Positions 24,677 through 35,167 of a stretch of DNA of 64,000 nucleotides are shown in pieces. The stretch comes from Corynebacterium bouchesdurhonense. GTDB lineage: Bacteria > Actinomycetota > Actinomycetes > Mycobacteriales > Mycobacteriaceae. Position 1 is the stretch's first letter; the number at the start of each line of letters is the position of its first letter. The stretch spans positions 1 through 64,000 of the forward strand of contig NZ_LT546024.1 in assembly GCF_900078305.2 (NCBI RefSeq). Reading direction: 5' to 3'. The translations under genes and the position numbers were made by a program. A model generated the notes under the pieces. It did not search any database. It saw nothing but the letters and a program-made list of their open reading frames with translations, and had not been told where the DNA came from.

Positions 24677-26110
24677 TTATCGCACAGCCGGGTCGTCCCC
24701 GCGATACGCGGAGAGGTCCACCTGCGGCGTGGGCTGGAGGTGGTCCGTCGCCGGGTTGTCCACGCTCGGGTTGGAGAGGTTTACGTGGTGGTCATCATCC
24801 CCAGCCACGTACGGGTCCTCGCCGGAGAGGACGCGCCGGACCTGGTCGTGGTCCACGGTCTTGGTCCAGGTGCCCACCACCAGGGTGGCAATGGAGTTGC
24901 CCGCGAAGTTGGTCAGGGCGCGCGCCTCGGACATGAAGCGGTCGATGCCCACAATCACGCCCACGCCGGAGAGCAGGTCGGGGCGGAAGGCCTGCAGGCC
25001 CGCGGCCAGGGTGGCCAGGCCGGCGCCGGTCACGCCCGCGGCGCCCTTGGAGGCGATGATCATGAACACCAGCAGGGAGATCTGCTCGCCCATGTCCATC
25101 GGCATGGCCATGGCGTCCGCGATGAAGATGGAGGCCATGGTGAGGTAGATGGCGGTGCCGTCCAGGTTGAAGGAGTAGCCGGTGGGCACCACGATGCCCA
25201 CGGTGGACTTGTCCACGCCCAGGTGCTCCATCTTGCGCATGAGGTTCGGCAGCGCCGACTCCGAGGAGGAGGTGGCCAGGATGAGCAGGAACTCGCTGCC
25301 GAGGTACTTGAACAGGGCCCACGGGCTCACGCGGGCAACCACCCACAGCACCGTGCCCAGCACGCCGAAGACGAAGAGGAAGCAGGTGATGTAGAAGGCC
25401 AGCATGAGCACCAGCATCTGCACCACGGCCTGGATGCCGGTCTTGCCCACCACGGCGGCCATCGCGCCGAAGGCGCCGATCGGCGCGAGCCAGAGGATCC
25501 AGCCCAGGATTTTGAAGATCAGCTTCTGCAGGTGCGCGACGAAGCCGAGGATGGGCTCGCCCTGCTTGCCCATGGACTGCACGGCGAAGCCCACCAGCAG
25601 GCCGATGAACAGCACCTGCAGGATGGAGCCCGAGGTAAACGCCGAGAAGAACGTGCTGGGCACGATGCTCTGGATGAAACCGATCAGCCCGTCGGAGGAC
25701 TCGGCCGCCTTCTGGGCGTACTTCGCCCCCTCCTCGGCGGTGCCGGCGATATCCAGGCCCTCGCCCGGCTTGATGATGTTGCCCACCAAAAGGCCGATGC
25801 CCAGCGCGAGCGTGGACATGACGATGAAGTACAGCAGGGCGATGCCACCCGTCTTGCCCACCGTGGCGGCGGAGCGGACAGAGCCGATGCCGAGCACGAT
25901 GGTGCAGAAGATCACCGGGGCGATGATCATCTTGATCAGGGACACGAAGGTGTCTCCGAGCGGCTTGAGCTTCACCGCCGTGTCGGGGGCGATCAGGCCG
26001 AGGGCGATGCCGCCCAGCACAGCGATGATGACGCCGATGTAGAGCCAGTGGGTGTTGTCGCGCCGTTTCTTCGGCTCCGCGATCTGCGGGGTGGAGACAA
26101 CGTGGGACAT
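24677..26110 (-). CDS. dctA: Dicarboxylate/sodium or proton symporter DctA-type
   Basis: The 477-residue DAACS/SLC1-family carrier has the serine-rich re-entrant loop ATSSSESALPNLM (about 280), the TGYSFNLDGTAIY motif in the next helix, and the second hairpin SKGAAGVTGAGL (about 360). It imports succinate, fumarate or malate; the C. glutamicum DctA has this role. AGGAGGA lies close before the ATG. The last 60 residues are a hydrophilic tail. Glutamate transport by this family is the alternative. Confidence 0.88.
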   Translation of the reverse strand: MSHVVSTPQIAEPKKRRDNTHWLYIGVIIAVLGGIALGLIAPDTAVKLKPLGDTFVSLIKMIIAPVIFCTIVLGIGSVRSAATVGKTGGIALLYFIVMSTLALGIGLLVGNIIKPGEGLDIAGTAEEGAKYAQKAAESSDGLIGFIQSIVPSTFFSAFTSGSILQVLFIGLLVGFAVQSMGKQGEPILGFVAHLQKLIFKILGWILWLAPIGAFGAMAAVVGKTGIQAVVQMLVLMLAFYITCFLFVFGVLGTVLWVVARVSPWALFKYLGSEFLLILATSSSESALPNLMRKMEHLGVDKSTVGIVVPTGYSFNLDGTAIYLTMASIFIADAMAMPMDMGEQISLLVFMIIASKGAAGVTGAGLATLAAGLQAFRPDLLSGVGVIVGIDRFMSEARALTNFAGNSIATLVVGTWTKTVDHDQVRRVLSGEDPYVAGDDDHHVNLSNPSVDNPATDHLQPTPQVDLSAYRGDDPAVR

Positions 26111-26209
26111 CAGGTCCTCCTCTCGAGAGTTGTGGTGAGATATTCATACTCCCCGGAGGATTACCTACGCCACTTCACAGGCTGGGGGTAACGCGCGCCC
26201 TACCCCTTA

Positions 26210-28309
26210 CTACCCCTCCACCTCCGCGGCCCCGGCGGTGACCAGCGCCCAGGCGTACTCGAAGGCCGTCTGCTTCCACTTGGCGTAGCGCCCGGACACG
26301 CCGCCGTGGCCGGCGGACATCTCCGTCTTCAGCAAGAACGGGCCGCCCCGGCCGACCTCGCGCAGCTTGGCCACCCACTTGGCGGGCTCCACGTAGAGCA
26401 CCCGCGTGTCATTCAGCGAGGTCACGGCCAGGATCGCGGGGTACTCCTGGTCGGTCACGTTCTCGTACGGGGCGTAGGACGCCATGTAGTCGTACACCTG
26501 CGGGTCGTGGTACGGGTCGCCCCACTCCTCCCACTCCCCCACCGTGAGCGGCAGCTCGGGTTTCAGGATGGAGGTCAAAGGGTCCACAAACGGCACGATC
26601 GCCTGGATGCCCGCGAACTTCTCGGGCGCGAGGTTGGCCACGGCGCCCATCAGCAGGCCGCCGGCGGAACCGCCCTCCGCCACCAGCTGCCCCGGCGTGG
26701 TCAGGTCTTGGCGCACCAGCTCGTCGGCGCAGGCGATGAAGTCGGTGAAGGTGTTGCGCTTGGTCAGGGTCTTGCCGGTGTCGTACCAGGCGCGCCCCAT
26801 CTCCCCGCCGCCGCGCACGTGCGCGCACACCCAGATCATCCCGCGGTCCAACAGCGACAGCCTGGACACGGAGAAGTGGGGGTCGGTGGAGGCCTCGTAG
26901 GAGCCGTAGCCGTAGAGCAGGGTGGGAGCATGCTTGTCGACGCCCCGTTTGCGCACCACACTCATCGGCACCCGCGCCCCGTCCTCGGCGGTGGCCCAGA
27001 GGCGGAACGCCTCGTACTCGGAGGCGTCGTACCCGCCCTGCACCTCCTGCTGCTTCAGCAGCGTGAACTCGCCCGTGGCCACCCGGTAATCCAGCACCTG
27101 TGAGGGCTGGGTGAAGGAGGAGTAGCCCACCCGCACCACGGGGGCGTCCCACTCGGGGTTGCCGCCGAGGGAGGCGGAGTACAGCTCCTCGTCGAACTCG
27201 AGCTCCGTAAGTCCGCGGAAGCCCGAGCGCAGGTCCGCCACCGCCAGGCGCGGGATGCCGCCGCGGCGGTAGCCCACAAAGGCGAAGTCCCGGTAGGTGT
27301 CCACGCCCTCCACGCGCACATCGGCGGAGTGCGGCACCAGCTCCCGCAGCCCGCCCAGGTCGCGCAAGTCCGCGCCGATCTCGGCGGCGGCCACGGCGAA
27401 GTTGGGACCGGTCGCGTTGTGGGTGATTACCCAGTACTCGCGCCCGCCCACCTGGGCGTAATCCGGGTGGTACTCCACGCCGGGCTCGCGCTCGCGCAGC
27501 ACCGCAAAGTCCGCCTCCGGCTCGGCCAGCGGTGCCACGCGGTACTCGGTGGTCAGCGACGACGAGGACACGATGTAGAGGTAGCGCTCGGCGCGGTCCG
27601 CGCCCACGCCCACGTTGAAGCGCTCGTCGTCCTCCTGGTACACCAGCACGTCCTGGGCTTCCGGGGTGCCCACGCGGTGGCGCCACACCTGGTAGGGCCG
27701 CCACGCGTCGTCCACGCGGGTGTAGAAGAGGTAGTCCTCCCCCGCCCAGGTGGCTCCGTAGAAGACGCCGCGGAGGACGTCATCGAGGAGCTCGCCGGTT
27801 TCCAGGTCTTTGACGCGCAGCTCGAAGCGCTCGTCGCCCTCGGTGTCGAAGGAATAGGCCAGGAGGCGGCCCGAGGTGGACACGGACGAGGCGCCGAGGG
27901 AGAAGAATTCGTGGCCGGCTGCGAGCTGGTTTGCGTCGATAAGCACCTGCTCCCCCGCAACCTCCCCCTCGATGCTCGGCGGCACCCACGGGTCGCCGGT
28001 CACCGGCACGCGGCAGGAGATGCCGTAGCTTTGGCCCTCCACGGTGCGGCCGTAGTACCACCACGCGCCCTGGCGCTGCGGGACGGACATGTCCGTCTCC
28101 TTGATGCGGGACTTGATCTCCCCGTACACCGCATCGGTGAGCTCGGTCAGCCCGGCGGTCATGGCCTCGGTGTAGGCGTTCTCGGCCTCCAGGTGGGCCA
28201 GCACCTCCGGGTCGTCCTTGTCCCGGAGCCACTCGTAGTTGTCTTCGAAGTCCCGGCCGTGGAAGGACCGGGTGTGGGCAACCTGTTTCGCTTTGGGGGG
28301 CTGGATCAC
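26210..28309 (-). CDS. ptrB: Oligopeptidase B-type S9 peptidase
   Basis: The 699-residue protein has a seven-bladed propeller (about 70-410) and an alpha/beta hydrolase domain. The catalytic Ser is in EGGSAGGLLMG (about 551), Asp in NDTRVLYVEP (about 636) and His in SAGHGG (about 672). Oligopeptidase B cuts short peptides after basic residues in the cytoplasm. GTG 28309 follows the purC stop with no gap, so they are co-translated, as in many actinobacteria. Two dispersed motif copies lie within it. Confidence 0.92.
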   Translation of the reverse strand: MIQPPKAKQVAHTRSFHGRDFEDNYEWLRDKDDPEVLAHLEAENAYTEAMTAGLTELTDAVYGEIKSRIKETDMSVPQRQGAWWYYGRTVEGQSYGISCRVPVTGDPWVPPSIEGEVAGEQVLIDANQLAAGHEFFSLGASSVSTSGRLLAYSFDTEGDERFELRVKDLETGELLDDVLRGVFYGATWAGEDYLFYTRVDDAWRPYQVWRHRVGTPEAQDVLVYQEDDERFNVGVGADRAERYLYIVSSSSLTTEYRVAPLAEPEADFAVLREREPGVEYHPDYAQVGGREYWVITHNATGPNFAVAAAEIGADLRDLGGLRELVPHSADVRVEGVDTYRDFAFVGYRRGGIPRLAVADLRSGFRGLTELEFDEELYSASLGGNPEWDAPVVRVGYSSFTQPSQVLDYRVATGEFTLLKQQEVQGGYDASEYEAFRLWATAEDGARVPMSVVRKRGVDKHAPTLLYGYGSYEASTDPHFSVSRLSLLDRGMIWVCAHVRGGGEMGRAWYDTGKTLTKRNTFTDFIACADELVRQDLTTPGQLVAEGGSAGGLLMGAVANLAPEKFAGIQAIVPFVDPLTSILKPELPLTVGEWEEWGDPYHDPQVYDYMASYAPYENVTDQEYPAILAVTSLNDTRVLYVEPAKWVAKLREVGRGGPFLLKTEMSAGHGGVSGRYAKWKQTAFEYAWALVTAGAAEVEG

Positions 28310-29197
28310 TTAGGCACCCGGCCAATCGGCAAAGCGCTTGCCGGAGAGGCGCTCGTAGGCCTCGATGTAGCGGTCGCGCGTGGCCTCGACAACGGAGCCG
28401 GGCAGCTCAGGAGGCTGGATGCCGGACGCCGGATCCCAATCCGCCTTCGGGCCGGTGAGCCAGTTGCGCACGTACTGCTTGTCAAAGCTGGGCTGTGCCT
28501 TGCCCGCCTCGTAGCCGTCCGCCGGCCAGTAGCGCGACGAGTCGGGGGTGAGCACCTCGTCCGCCAGCACCACCCGGCCGTCGGCGTCGATGCCGAACTC
28601 CAGCTTGGTGTCGGCCAGGATGATGCCGTGCTCGAGGGCGTAGTCCGCCGCGGTGCGGTACACGCCGAGCGTCAGCTCGCGCAGCTCGCCCGCGAGGTCC
28701 GCGCCGATCTCGCCGGCCATGTGCTCGAAGGTGACGTTCTCGTCGTGATCGCCCTGCTCAGCCTTGGTGGCCGGGGTGAAGATCGGCTCCGGCAGCTTGG
28801 ACGCCTCCTTGAGCCCCTCCGGCAGCTTCACGCCGCAGACGGCACCGCGCGCGTCGTACTCCTTCTTGCCAGAGCCGGTGAGGTAGCCACGCGCCACGCA
28901 CTCGAACGGCACCATCTGCAGCTTCTTCACCACCATGGCGCGGCCGAGCACCTCCTGCGGGATCCGCTCGTCATCGATCGGGCCCGCCAGGTGGTTGGGC
29001 ACGCCGAGGAGGTCGAAGAAGAACATGGAGGTGGCGGTGAGGATGCGCCCCTTGTCCGGGATCGCCGGCTGCAGCGAGTAGTCGAAGGCGGAGATCCTAT
29101 CCGAGGCGACCATCAGCAGGGTCTCGGCGTCCACCTCGTAGATCTCGCGGACTTTGCCGCCGGACAGATGTTGGTAGTCAGAAAGCTCTGCACGCAT
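28310..29197 (-). CDS. purC: SAICAR synthase PurC
   Basis: The 295-residue enzyme joins aspartate to CAIR. Motifs are [11 protein letters not shown] (about 11), the [22 protein letters not shown] segment around 30-52 (partly quoted), [12 protein letters not shown] (about 185) and [17 protein letters not shown] 29197 is chosen because TATACT stands exactly 7 nt before it, giving a leaderless mRNA; an upstream in-frame codon lies inside the divergent lipoprotein gene. Confidence 0.95.
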   Translation of the reverse strand: MRAELSDYQHLSGGKVREIYEVDAETLLMVASDRISAFDYSLQPAIPDKGRILTATSMFFFDLLGVPNHLAGPIDDERIPQEVLGRAMVVKKLQMVPFECVARGYLTGSGKKEYDARGAVCGVKLPEGLKEASKLPEPIFTPATKAEQGDHDENVTFEHMAGEIGADLAGELRELTLGVYRTAADYALEHGIILADTKLEFGIDADGRVVLADEVLTPDSSRYWPADGYEAGKAQPSFDKQYVRNWLTGPKADWDPASGIQPPELPGSVVEATRDRYIEAYERLSGKRFADWPGA

Positions 29198-29216
29198 GCG
29201 GGCTAGTATATTCCCC
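29198..29216. promoter_or_regulatory. 19-bp divergent gap purC/lipoprotein with overlapping -10s
   Basis: Plus-strand TAGTAT (29204-29209) lies 7 nt before the lipoprotein ATG; minus-strand TATACT (29210-29205) lies 7 nt before the purC ATG. The two -10 elements share five bases. Any -35 elements must lie inside the opposite gene. Confidence 0.65.
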
Positions 29217-29714
29217 ATGCTCAAGCGCGCGACCGCCGTCACCCTCCCGCTCGCGCTCGCGGCGTGCGCCGCCGCCCCGGGCCCCTACTCCGGCGAGGTG
29301 CCCACCGCCGCGCCCTACGCCGAGCGCGAGTTCGGCGAGGCCGCCAAGGTGGTCACCACCGACACCGCCCGCGGGGTGCCCGTGGAGTGGGAGGCGCGCG
29401 CGTCCAAGCCCTCGCCCGACTGCTTCCTGGTCACGCTCACGCCCACCTTCATCGGCGAGTACCCGCAGGACTACACCGTGGCGCTGCCCCGCCTCGAGCC
29501 GGTGGCGGGAGACCAGAAAGCGAACTTCCTCGCCGACGCCTCGGCCTGCGGGGAGCCGGAGAACCCGCTCAGCGGGTACGTGGGCGACCTGGAGGTGGGC
29601 AAGGCCATGCAGGTCTACGCGGGCACGTGGACCGGCGACGGCATCCCAGCCACCGGCCTTTTGCTCACCACCCCCAGCCAGAAGGTGCGCTGGGAACAGC
29701 AAGGCGAGCGCTAG
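29217..29714 (+). CDS. Small secreted lipoprotein, unknown function
   Basis: The 165-residue protein has a lipoprotein signal with lipobox LAAC (Cys17). The mature part includes a [17 protein letters not shown] strand, two cysteines (PDCF and SACGEP) that may form a disulfide, and ends [12 protein letters not shown] do not recognise a characterised family. The start at 29217 follows a TAGTAT -10 directly. It overlaps the convergent purB by 4 bp. Confidence 0.75.
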   Translation: MLKRATAVTLPLALAACAAAPGPYSGEVPTAAPYAEREFGEAAKVVTTDTARGVPVEWEARASKPSPDCFLVTLTPTFIGEYPQDYTVALPRLEPVAGDQKANFLADASACGEPENPLSGYVGDLEVGKAMQVYAGTWTGDGIPATGLLLTTPSQKVRWEQQGER

Positions 29715-31147
29715 AGGATCTCGCCGGGGCGGTATGCGGCGGCCTCGGGGTGTGCGTCGATAAGCACCTGCACCCGGCGCAGCACGTTGTCCACCTGCGA
29801 CTCGGCCGCGCCGATGAAGGCGTGGCGGTCCGCGAGCGCCTCCTCGAGCTGCTGCTTGTCCAGCGGCAGGCGCTCGTCGGCGGCGAGGCGCTCCACCAGG
29901 TTCTGCTCCGCGCCGCGCTCGCGCATGTCCAGCGCCATGGCCACCGCGTGCTCCTTGATCACCTCGTGCGCCGTCTCGCGGCCCACGCCGGCGCGCACCG
30001 CCGCCATGAGGATGCGGGTGGTGGCCAAGAACGGCAGGTAGCGGTCCAGCTCGCGGGCGATCATGGCGGGGAAGGCGCCGAACTCGTCCAGTACCGTGAG
30101 CATGGTCTCCAACTGGCCGTCGATGGCAAAGAAGGCGTCCGGCAGCGCCACGCGGCGCACCACGGAGCAGAAGACGTCGCCCTCGTTCCACTGCTGGCCC
30201 GCCAGGTCCGCCACCATGGTGAGGTAGCCGCGCAGGATGACCTGGAAGCCGCCGACGCGCTCGCAGGAGCGCGCGTTCATCTTGTGCGGCATGGCGGAGG
30301 AGCCGACCTGGCCCTCCTTGAAGCCCTCTGTCACCGTCTCGTTGCCCGCCATGAGGCGGATGGTGGTGGCCAAGGACGACGGCCCGGCGCCCAGCTGCAC
30401 CAGGGCGGAGATGGCGTCGAAGTCCAGGGAGCGCGGGTAGACCTGGCCCACCGAGTCGAAGACGCGGTCGAAGCCCAGGCCCCGCGCGATGCCGCGCTCA
30501 AGCTCGGTGAGCTTCGCCTCGTTACCGCCGAGCAGGTCGAGCATGTCCTGGGCGGTGCCCATCGGGCCCTTGATGCCGCGCAGCGGGTAGCGGCCCAGAA
30601 GCTCCTCGATGCGCTCCACGGCCAGCAGGATCTCGTCCGCCGCCGAGGCGAAGCGCTTGCCCAGGGTGGTCGCCTGCGCCGCCACGTTGTGGGAGCGCCC
30701 GGCCATGACCAGGGACTTGTACTCGCCCGCACGGTTGCCCACGGCCTTGAGCAGCGCCACCGCCTTGTCGCGCACCAGCTCAAGGGAACGGTAGATCTGC
30801 AGCTGCTCCACGTTCTCGGTCAGGTCGCGCGAGGTCATGCCCTTGTGGATCTCCTCGAACCCGGCCAGGGCGTTGAACTCCTCGATGCGCGCCTTCACAT
30901 CGTGGCGGGTGACCTTCTCGCGCTCGGCGATGGAGGCCAGGTCCACCTGGTCGATCACGCGCTCGTAGGCCTCGATCGCACCGTCCGCCACCTCGACGCC
31001 GAGCTCGCGCTGCGCGCGCAGCACGGCGATCCACAGCTGGCGCTCCAGCACGATCTTGTGCTCCGCGCTCCACAGGGTGGCCATCTCCGGGGAGGCGTAG
31101 CGGTTGGACAGGACGTTCGTGTTCATCGGTTTCACGGCACTCATCAT
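29711..31147 (-). CDS. purB: Adenylosuccinate lyase PurB
   Basis: The 478-residue fumarase/aspartase-superfamily enzyme releases fumarate from SAICAR and adenylosuccinate. The signature [10 protein letters not shown] is at about 285, the [11 protein letters not shown] segment at about 104 and the catalytic His region [13 protein letters not shown] at about 148. ATG 31147 overlaps the purD stop (ATGA); a second ATG directly follows. A dispersed motif copy at 29754 encodes VLIDAH near the C-terminus. Confidence 0.96.
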   Translation of the reverse strand: MMSAVKPMNTNVLSNRYASPEMATLWSAEHKIVLERQLWIAVLRAQRELGVEVADGAIEAYERVIDQVDLASIAEREKVTRHDVKARIEEFNALAGFEEIHKGMTSRDLTENVEQLQIYRSLELVRDKAVALLKAVGNRAGEYKSLVMAGRSHNVAAQATTLGKRFASAADEILLAVERIEELLGRYPLRGIKGPMGTAQDMLDLLGGNEAKLTELERGIARGLGFDRVFDSVGQVYPRSLDFDAISALVQLGAGPSSLATTIRLMAGNETVTEGFKEGQVGSSAMPHKMNARSCERVGGFQVILRGYLTMVADLAGQQWNEGDVFCSVVRRVALPDAFFAIDGQLETMLTVLDEFGAFPAMIARELDRYLPFLATTRILMAAVRAGVGRETAHEVIKEHAVAMALDMRERGAEQNLVERLAADERLPLDKQQLEEALADRHAFIGAAESQVDNVLRRVQVLIDAHPEAAAYRPGEIL

Positions 31148-32397
31148 AGGGAGATCTCCCCCTCGATAGCCCGGCGCGCGATGTCGGTGCGGTAGAAGGA
31201 TCCCTCCAGTTCGATGCCCTCGATCACGCGGTACGCCTCAGCCACCGCCTCCTCGAGGGTCGCGCCCCGGCCGACGGCGTTGAGCACGCGTCCACCCTCG
31301 GAAACGTACGCGCCGTCGCGCTTCGTGGTGCCGGCGTGCAGCACCTTCGACGGGTCATCCAGCGCCTCGCCCGTGATCGCGCCGCCGGTGCGGGGCGCCT
31401 CCGGGTAGCCGCCGGCCGCGAGCACCACGGTCGCGGCGTAGCCCGGTGCCCACTCAAGGGGGGCGAGCTCACGGAGGCGTCGAGAAGCAACTGCCCCCAG
31501 CACGTCGGCCAGCGGGGTCTTCAGCAGGGCGAGCACCGCCTGCGTCTCCGGGTCCCCGAAGCGGGCGTTGAACTCCACCACGGCCGGGCCCTCCGCGCCC
31601 CAGGCCGCGCCCACGTACAGCAGGCCGTGGTAGGGAGTGCCGCGGCGCACCATCTCGCGCGCCACCGGCTCGGCGATCTCGCGCACGATGCGCTCCGTGC
31701 CGTCCGCGGGCAGCCACGGCAGCGGGGCGTAGGCGCCCATGCCGCCGGTGTTCGGGCCCTCGTCGTTGTCGCGGGCGCGCTTGTGGTCCTGCGCGGGGAG
31801 CAGCGGCACCACGGTCTCGCCGTCCACCAGGCAGAACAGGGACACCTCGGGGCCCTGAAGGAAGGACTCGAAGAGCACCGGGCCGGTCTCGAGCACCGCC
31901 TCAGCGTGGGCTTTTGCTTCTCGACGCTCCCCTGTCACCACAACCCCCTTCCCGCCCGCGAGCCCGTCGTCCTTGACCACGTAGGTGGGGCCGAACTCGT
32001 CGAGCGCCGCCTCCAGGTCCGCGACATCGGTGACCTGGCGGGCCTGCGCCGTGCGCACGCCCGCCGCCGCCATCACCTCTTTGGCAAAGGCCTTCGAGCC
32101 CTCGAGCTGCGCCGCCGCCTTCGAGGGGCCGAACACTGCGATGCCGGCCTCCTCGAGCGCGTCCGCCGCGCCGGCCACCAGGGGCACCTCCGGCCCGATG
32201 ACCACGAGCTCCGCGTCCACGTCCCGGGCCAGGGCGACGATGGCGGCCGGGTCAGCCACGTCCACCCCGCGGACGTCGGCCAACGTGGCCATGCCGGCGT
32301 TGCCCGGCGCGACGGTGAGTTCGTTGAGACCATTGCCGGAAAGGCCTGTGAGCAGGGCGTGTTCGCGGCCGCCCGAACCGATGACAAGGATGCGCAT
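31144..32397 (-). CDS. purD: Phosphoribosylamine-glycine ligase PurD
   Basis: The 417-residue ATP-grasp enzyme makes GAR. Its N-terminus [16 protein letters not shown] is a hallmark, with [14 protein letters not shown] (about 74), [14 protein letters not shown] (about 142) and [13 protein letters not shown] (about 286) in the ATP-grasp core. ATG 32397 is selected because TAAGTT stands 7 nt upstream and the N-terminus matches the family. purB is translationally coupled downstream. Two dispersed motif copies lie within it. Confidence 0.96.
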   Translation of the reverse strand: MRILVIGSGGREHALLTGLSGNGLNELTVAPGNAGMATLADVRGVDVADPAAIVALARDVDAELVVIGPEVPLVAGAADALEEAGIAVFGPSKAAAQLEGSKAFAKEVMAAAGVRTAQARQVTDVADLEAALDEFGPTYVVKDDGLAGGKGVVVTGERREAKAHAEAVLETGPVLFESFLQGPEVSLFCLVDGETVVPLLPAQDHKRARDNDEGPNTGGMGAYAPLPWLPADGTERIVREIAEPVAREMVRRGTPYHGLLYVGAAWGAEGPAVVEFNARFGDPETQAVLALLKTPLADVLGAVASRRLRELAPLEWAPGYAATVVLAAGGYPEAPRTGGAITGEALDDPSKVLHAGTTKRDGAYVSEGGRVLNAVGRGATLEEAVAEAYRVIEGIELEGSFYRTDIARRAIEGEISL

Positions 32398-32428
32398 GGC
32401 ATCAAACTTACCGGTAGCGTTGGTGGCC
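32398..32428. promoter_or_regulatory. Divergent leaderless promoters purD/HIT
   Basis: Minus-strand TAAGTT (32410-32405) is 7 nt from the purD ATG; plus-strand TAGCGT (32415-32420) is 8 nt from the HIT ATG. Neither gene has a Shine-Dalgarno sequence. The gap is 31 bp. Confidence 0.5.
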
Positions 32429-32839
32429 ATGAGCACCGTATTCACCAAGATCATCGACGGGGAGATCCCCGGCCGCTTCATCTACCGCGACGAGACCGTC
32501 GCCGCCTTCCTCACCATCGAGCCCGTGGCGTACGGCCACACCCTGGTGGTGCCGGTGGAGCCCGTGGACAAGTGGACCGACCTCCCGCCCGAGCTGTGGG
32601 CGCACCTGAACGAGGTGGCGCAGGCCGTGGGGCAGGCCGTGATCGAGGTTTTCGGCACCGAGCGCGCCGGGTACCTGATCGCCGGTTTCGAGGTGCCGCA
32701 CGCCCACATCCACGTCTTCCCGGCCGACGACATGTCGGGCTACGACCTCTCCCGCGCCATCCCCGCCGGCGAGACCGACGCGGAGAAGATGGACGCTGCC
32801 CAGCACGACCTCAGCCGCGCAGTGGAAGGGAAATTGTAA
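32429..32839 (+). CDS. HIT-family nucleotide hydrolase/transferase
   Basis: The 136-residue histidine-triad protein has the motif PHAHIHVFP (about 91-99) with the catalytic histidine in the middle, and [14 protein letters not shown] in the N-terminal half. HIT proteins hydrolyse adenosine phosphoramidates or dinucleoside polyphosphates. It is the neighbour of the two-component genes, as Rv0759c is in M. tuberculosis. Its end overlaps the convergent kinase gene by 29 bp. Confidence 0.92.
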   Translation: MSTVFTKIIDGEIPGRFIYRDETVAAFLTIEPVAYGHTLVVPVEPVDKWTDLPPELWAHLNEVAQAVGQAVIEVFGTERAGYLIAGFEVPHAHIHVFPADDMSGYDLSRAIPAGETDAEKMDAAQHDLSRAVEGKL

Positions 32840-34196
32840 AGGTCGCGCCCTCGCCCGGGGCGGAGAGCACGCTGATCGTGCCGTCGTGCTGCTCCACCAG
32901 GGATTTGGTGATGGCCAGGCCCAGGCCCGAGCCGCCGCCCGCCGCACGGTGGCGCGAGGAGTCCGCCCGGTAGAAGCGCTCGAAGATGTGCTCCGCGTCC
33001 GCCGGCTCCATGCCCACGCCGGTGTCCGCCACGTCGATGGACAGCCTGTCTAGGTGGTCGCGCAGGGTAATGGTCACCTCCGCGTCCGGTCCGCCGTGCT
33101 TGAAGGCGTTGGTAACCAGGTTCAAAAGCACCTGGTAGAGGCGGTCCGGGTCCCCCTCCACCACCGGCGGCTGCGAGGATTCGGGGTGGATGTTCAGGAC
33201 GCGGTCCGGGAAGGCCGCGGCGGCGGTGGAGGCCACCGAGGTGGCGATCTGCAGCATGTCCACAGGCCGCTTGTCCAGGCGCGCGCCCTCCGCCCGGGTG
33301 AGCGCGAGCAGGTCCTCCACCAAAAGCTGCATGCGGGCGGATTCCTCCTCGATCTTGTCCAGCACCATGTCCGCGTCCGGCGCCATACCCTTGCGGTACA
33401 GCTCGGCGTAGCCGCGGATGCTGGTCAGCGGCGTGCGCAGCTCGTGAGAGGCGTCGCCGACGAAGCGGCGCATCTGCTCCTCCTTGTCTTCCGCCTCCTT
33501 CACCGATTCCTGCAGCTGGCCCACCATGGTGTTCATGGCGTAGGAGAGCTTGCCCACCTCCGTGCTGCGCGGCCACGGGGGGACGCGGCGGCTGGTCTCG
33601 CCGTCCGCAATGGCGAGCGCGGTGCGCTCCACCTCCCGCAGCGGCGCGAGCGCGCGCTGCACCTGGCGCCTACCGACGTAGATGATGCCCAGGATGGCCA
33701 AGGCCGCGATCGCGGTCTCGGTGAGCGCGAGGCCCGCCAGGGTCCGGCGCTCGGCGTCCAGCTTCTTGGCCACGTAGAGCACGGTGCCGTCCGGTTCCTG
33801 CGCCGCCATGGCCCGCCACTGCCGGTTGAACTCGGCCCCCTCCACCGAGCCGATGTTCTGCCCCTTGTCAAAGCCGCGCAGCTGCGCGTAGTCCGGCGGG
33901 GTGGTCGAGGCGATGGGCTCGAACGGCGTGTCGTGCCCCGGCAGCTTGATGGCCTGGTGGAACTCGTTCGGCGCGCCGGTGGTGGGCAGCCACGCCGTGT
34001 GGCCCACCCAGGTGTCCAGACCCTCCCGCAGCTGGTCGTCCGCCCGCTGGTAGAGCAGGCCCTGCATAAGGAAGTAGACCACGGTGAAGCTGAGCAGCAT
34101 GGCGGTGGACGCCACCGCCACCACCAGGGACACCAGGCGCTTCTGCAGCGGCGTGTTCAGCGAGTAGGCGCGCGCCGCCAGCGGGGAGATAGCCAT
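32811..34196 (-). CDS. phoS: Sensor histidine kinase, PhoS type (phosphate starvation)
   Basis: The 461-residue kinase has a membrane segment at about 21-47, an extracellular domain of about 120 residues, a second segment near 160-182, a HAMP linker, the HisKA box DASHELRTPLTS (about 239) and an ATPase domain with N box NLVTNAFKHGG, G1 box DTGVGM and GSGLGLAI. It follows phoR with no gap. C. glutamicum has PhoR-PhoS in the same setting, near thrE, and there the pair senses phosphate limitation. The assignment rests on synteny and on the PHO-box-like sites in this window. M. tuberculosis PhoP-PhoR is the positional relative. Confidence 0.82.
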   Translation of the reverse strand: MAISPLAARAYSLNTPLQKRLVSLVVAVASTAMLLSFTVVYFLMQGLLYQRADDQLREGLDTWVGHTAWLPTTGAPNEFHQAIKLPGHDTPFEPIASTTPPDYAQLRGFDKGQNIGSVEGAEFNRQWRAMAAQEPDGTVLYVAKKLDAERRTLAGLALTETAIAALAILGIIYVGRRQVQRALAPLREVERTALAIADGETSRRVPPWPRSTEVGKLSYAMNTMVGQLQESVKEAEDKEEQMRRFVGDASHELRTPLTSIRGYAELYRKGMAPDADMVLDKIEEESARMQLLVEDLLALTRAEGARLDKRPVDMLQIATSVASTAAAAFPDRVLNIHPESSQPPVVEGDPDRLYQVLLNLVTNAFKHGGPDAEVTITLRDHLDRLSIDVADTGVGMEPADAEHIFERFYRADSSRHRAAGGGSGLGLAITKSLVEQHDGTISVLSAPGEGATFTISLPLRG

Positions 34197-34901
<705 letters not shown>

Positions 34902-34959
34902 CTCGGGGCACACTCCTTTAAGCACGGGTTTATATCCAGAAGCATTGAACTACCCGCAA

Positions 34960-34992
34960 CTGTACGTTTCCTGTGCGCCCCCTGCACGGGAG
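34960..34992 (-). promoter_or_regulatory. PHO-box-like triple repeat before phoR
   Basis: CTG triplets start units at 34960, 34971 and 34982, each 11 bp: CTGTACGTTTC, CTGTGCGCCCC, CTGCACGGGAG. CCTGTGCG and CCTGCACG 11 bp apart resemble the C. glutamicum PhoR consensus. The site is about 35 bp upstream of a TATAAA-like stretch before phoR, so it fits autoregulation of phoRS. Confidence 0.5.
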
Positions 34993-35028
34993 AAACGAAC
35001 TCCCGAGCCCCCAACTGAAAGGTTTTGG

Positions 35029-35101
35029 AGCTGGAGACGAGACTTGAACTCGCAACCTACGCATTACAAGTGCGTTGCGCTACCGATTGCGCCACTCCAG
35101 C
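35029..35101 (-). tRNA. tRNA-Thr (TGT)
   Basis: The minus strand makes a 73-nt cloverleaf: acceptor GCTGGAG with CTCCAGC, anticodon loop CTTGTAA giving TGT (codon ACA), T loop TTCAAGT and discriminator T. It lies between phoR and the threonine exporter gene thrE. Confidence 0.97.
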
Positions 35102-35167
35102 AACGCAGATCAGACTACACGGCCCCCGCGCATGCAGGAAACACGCGGAAACGTTAGGGTTTGACGG

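Noticed and set aside
24677..26110. Glutamate transporter (GltP) instead of DctA
   Set aside because: The order of loop motifs and a DctA in the matching C. glutamicum region favour dicarboxylates, but it is not excluded.
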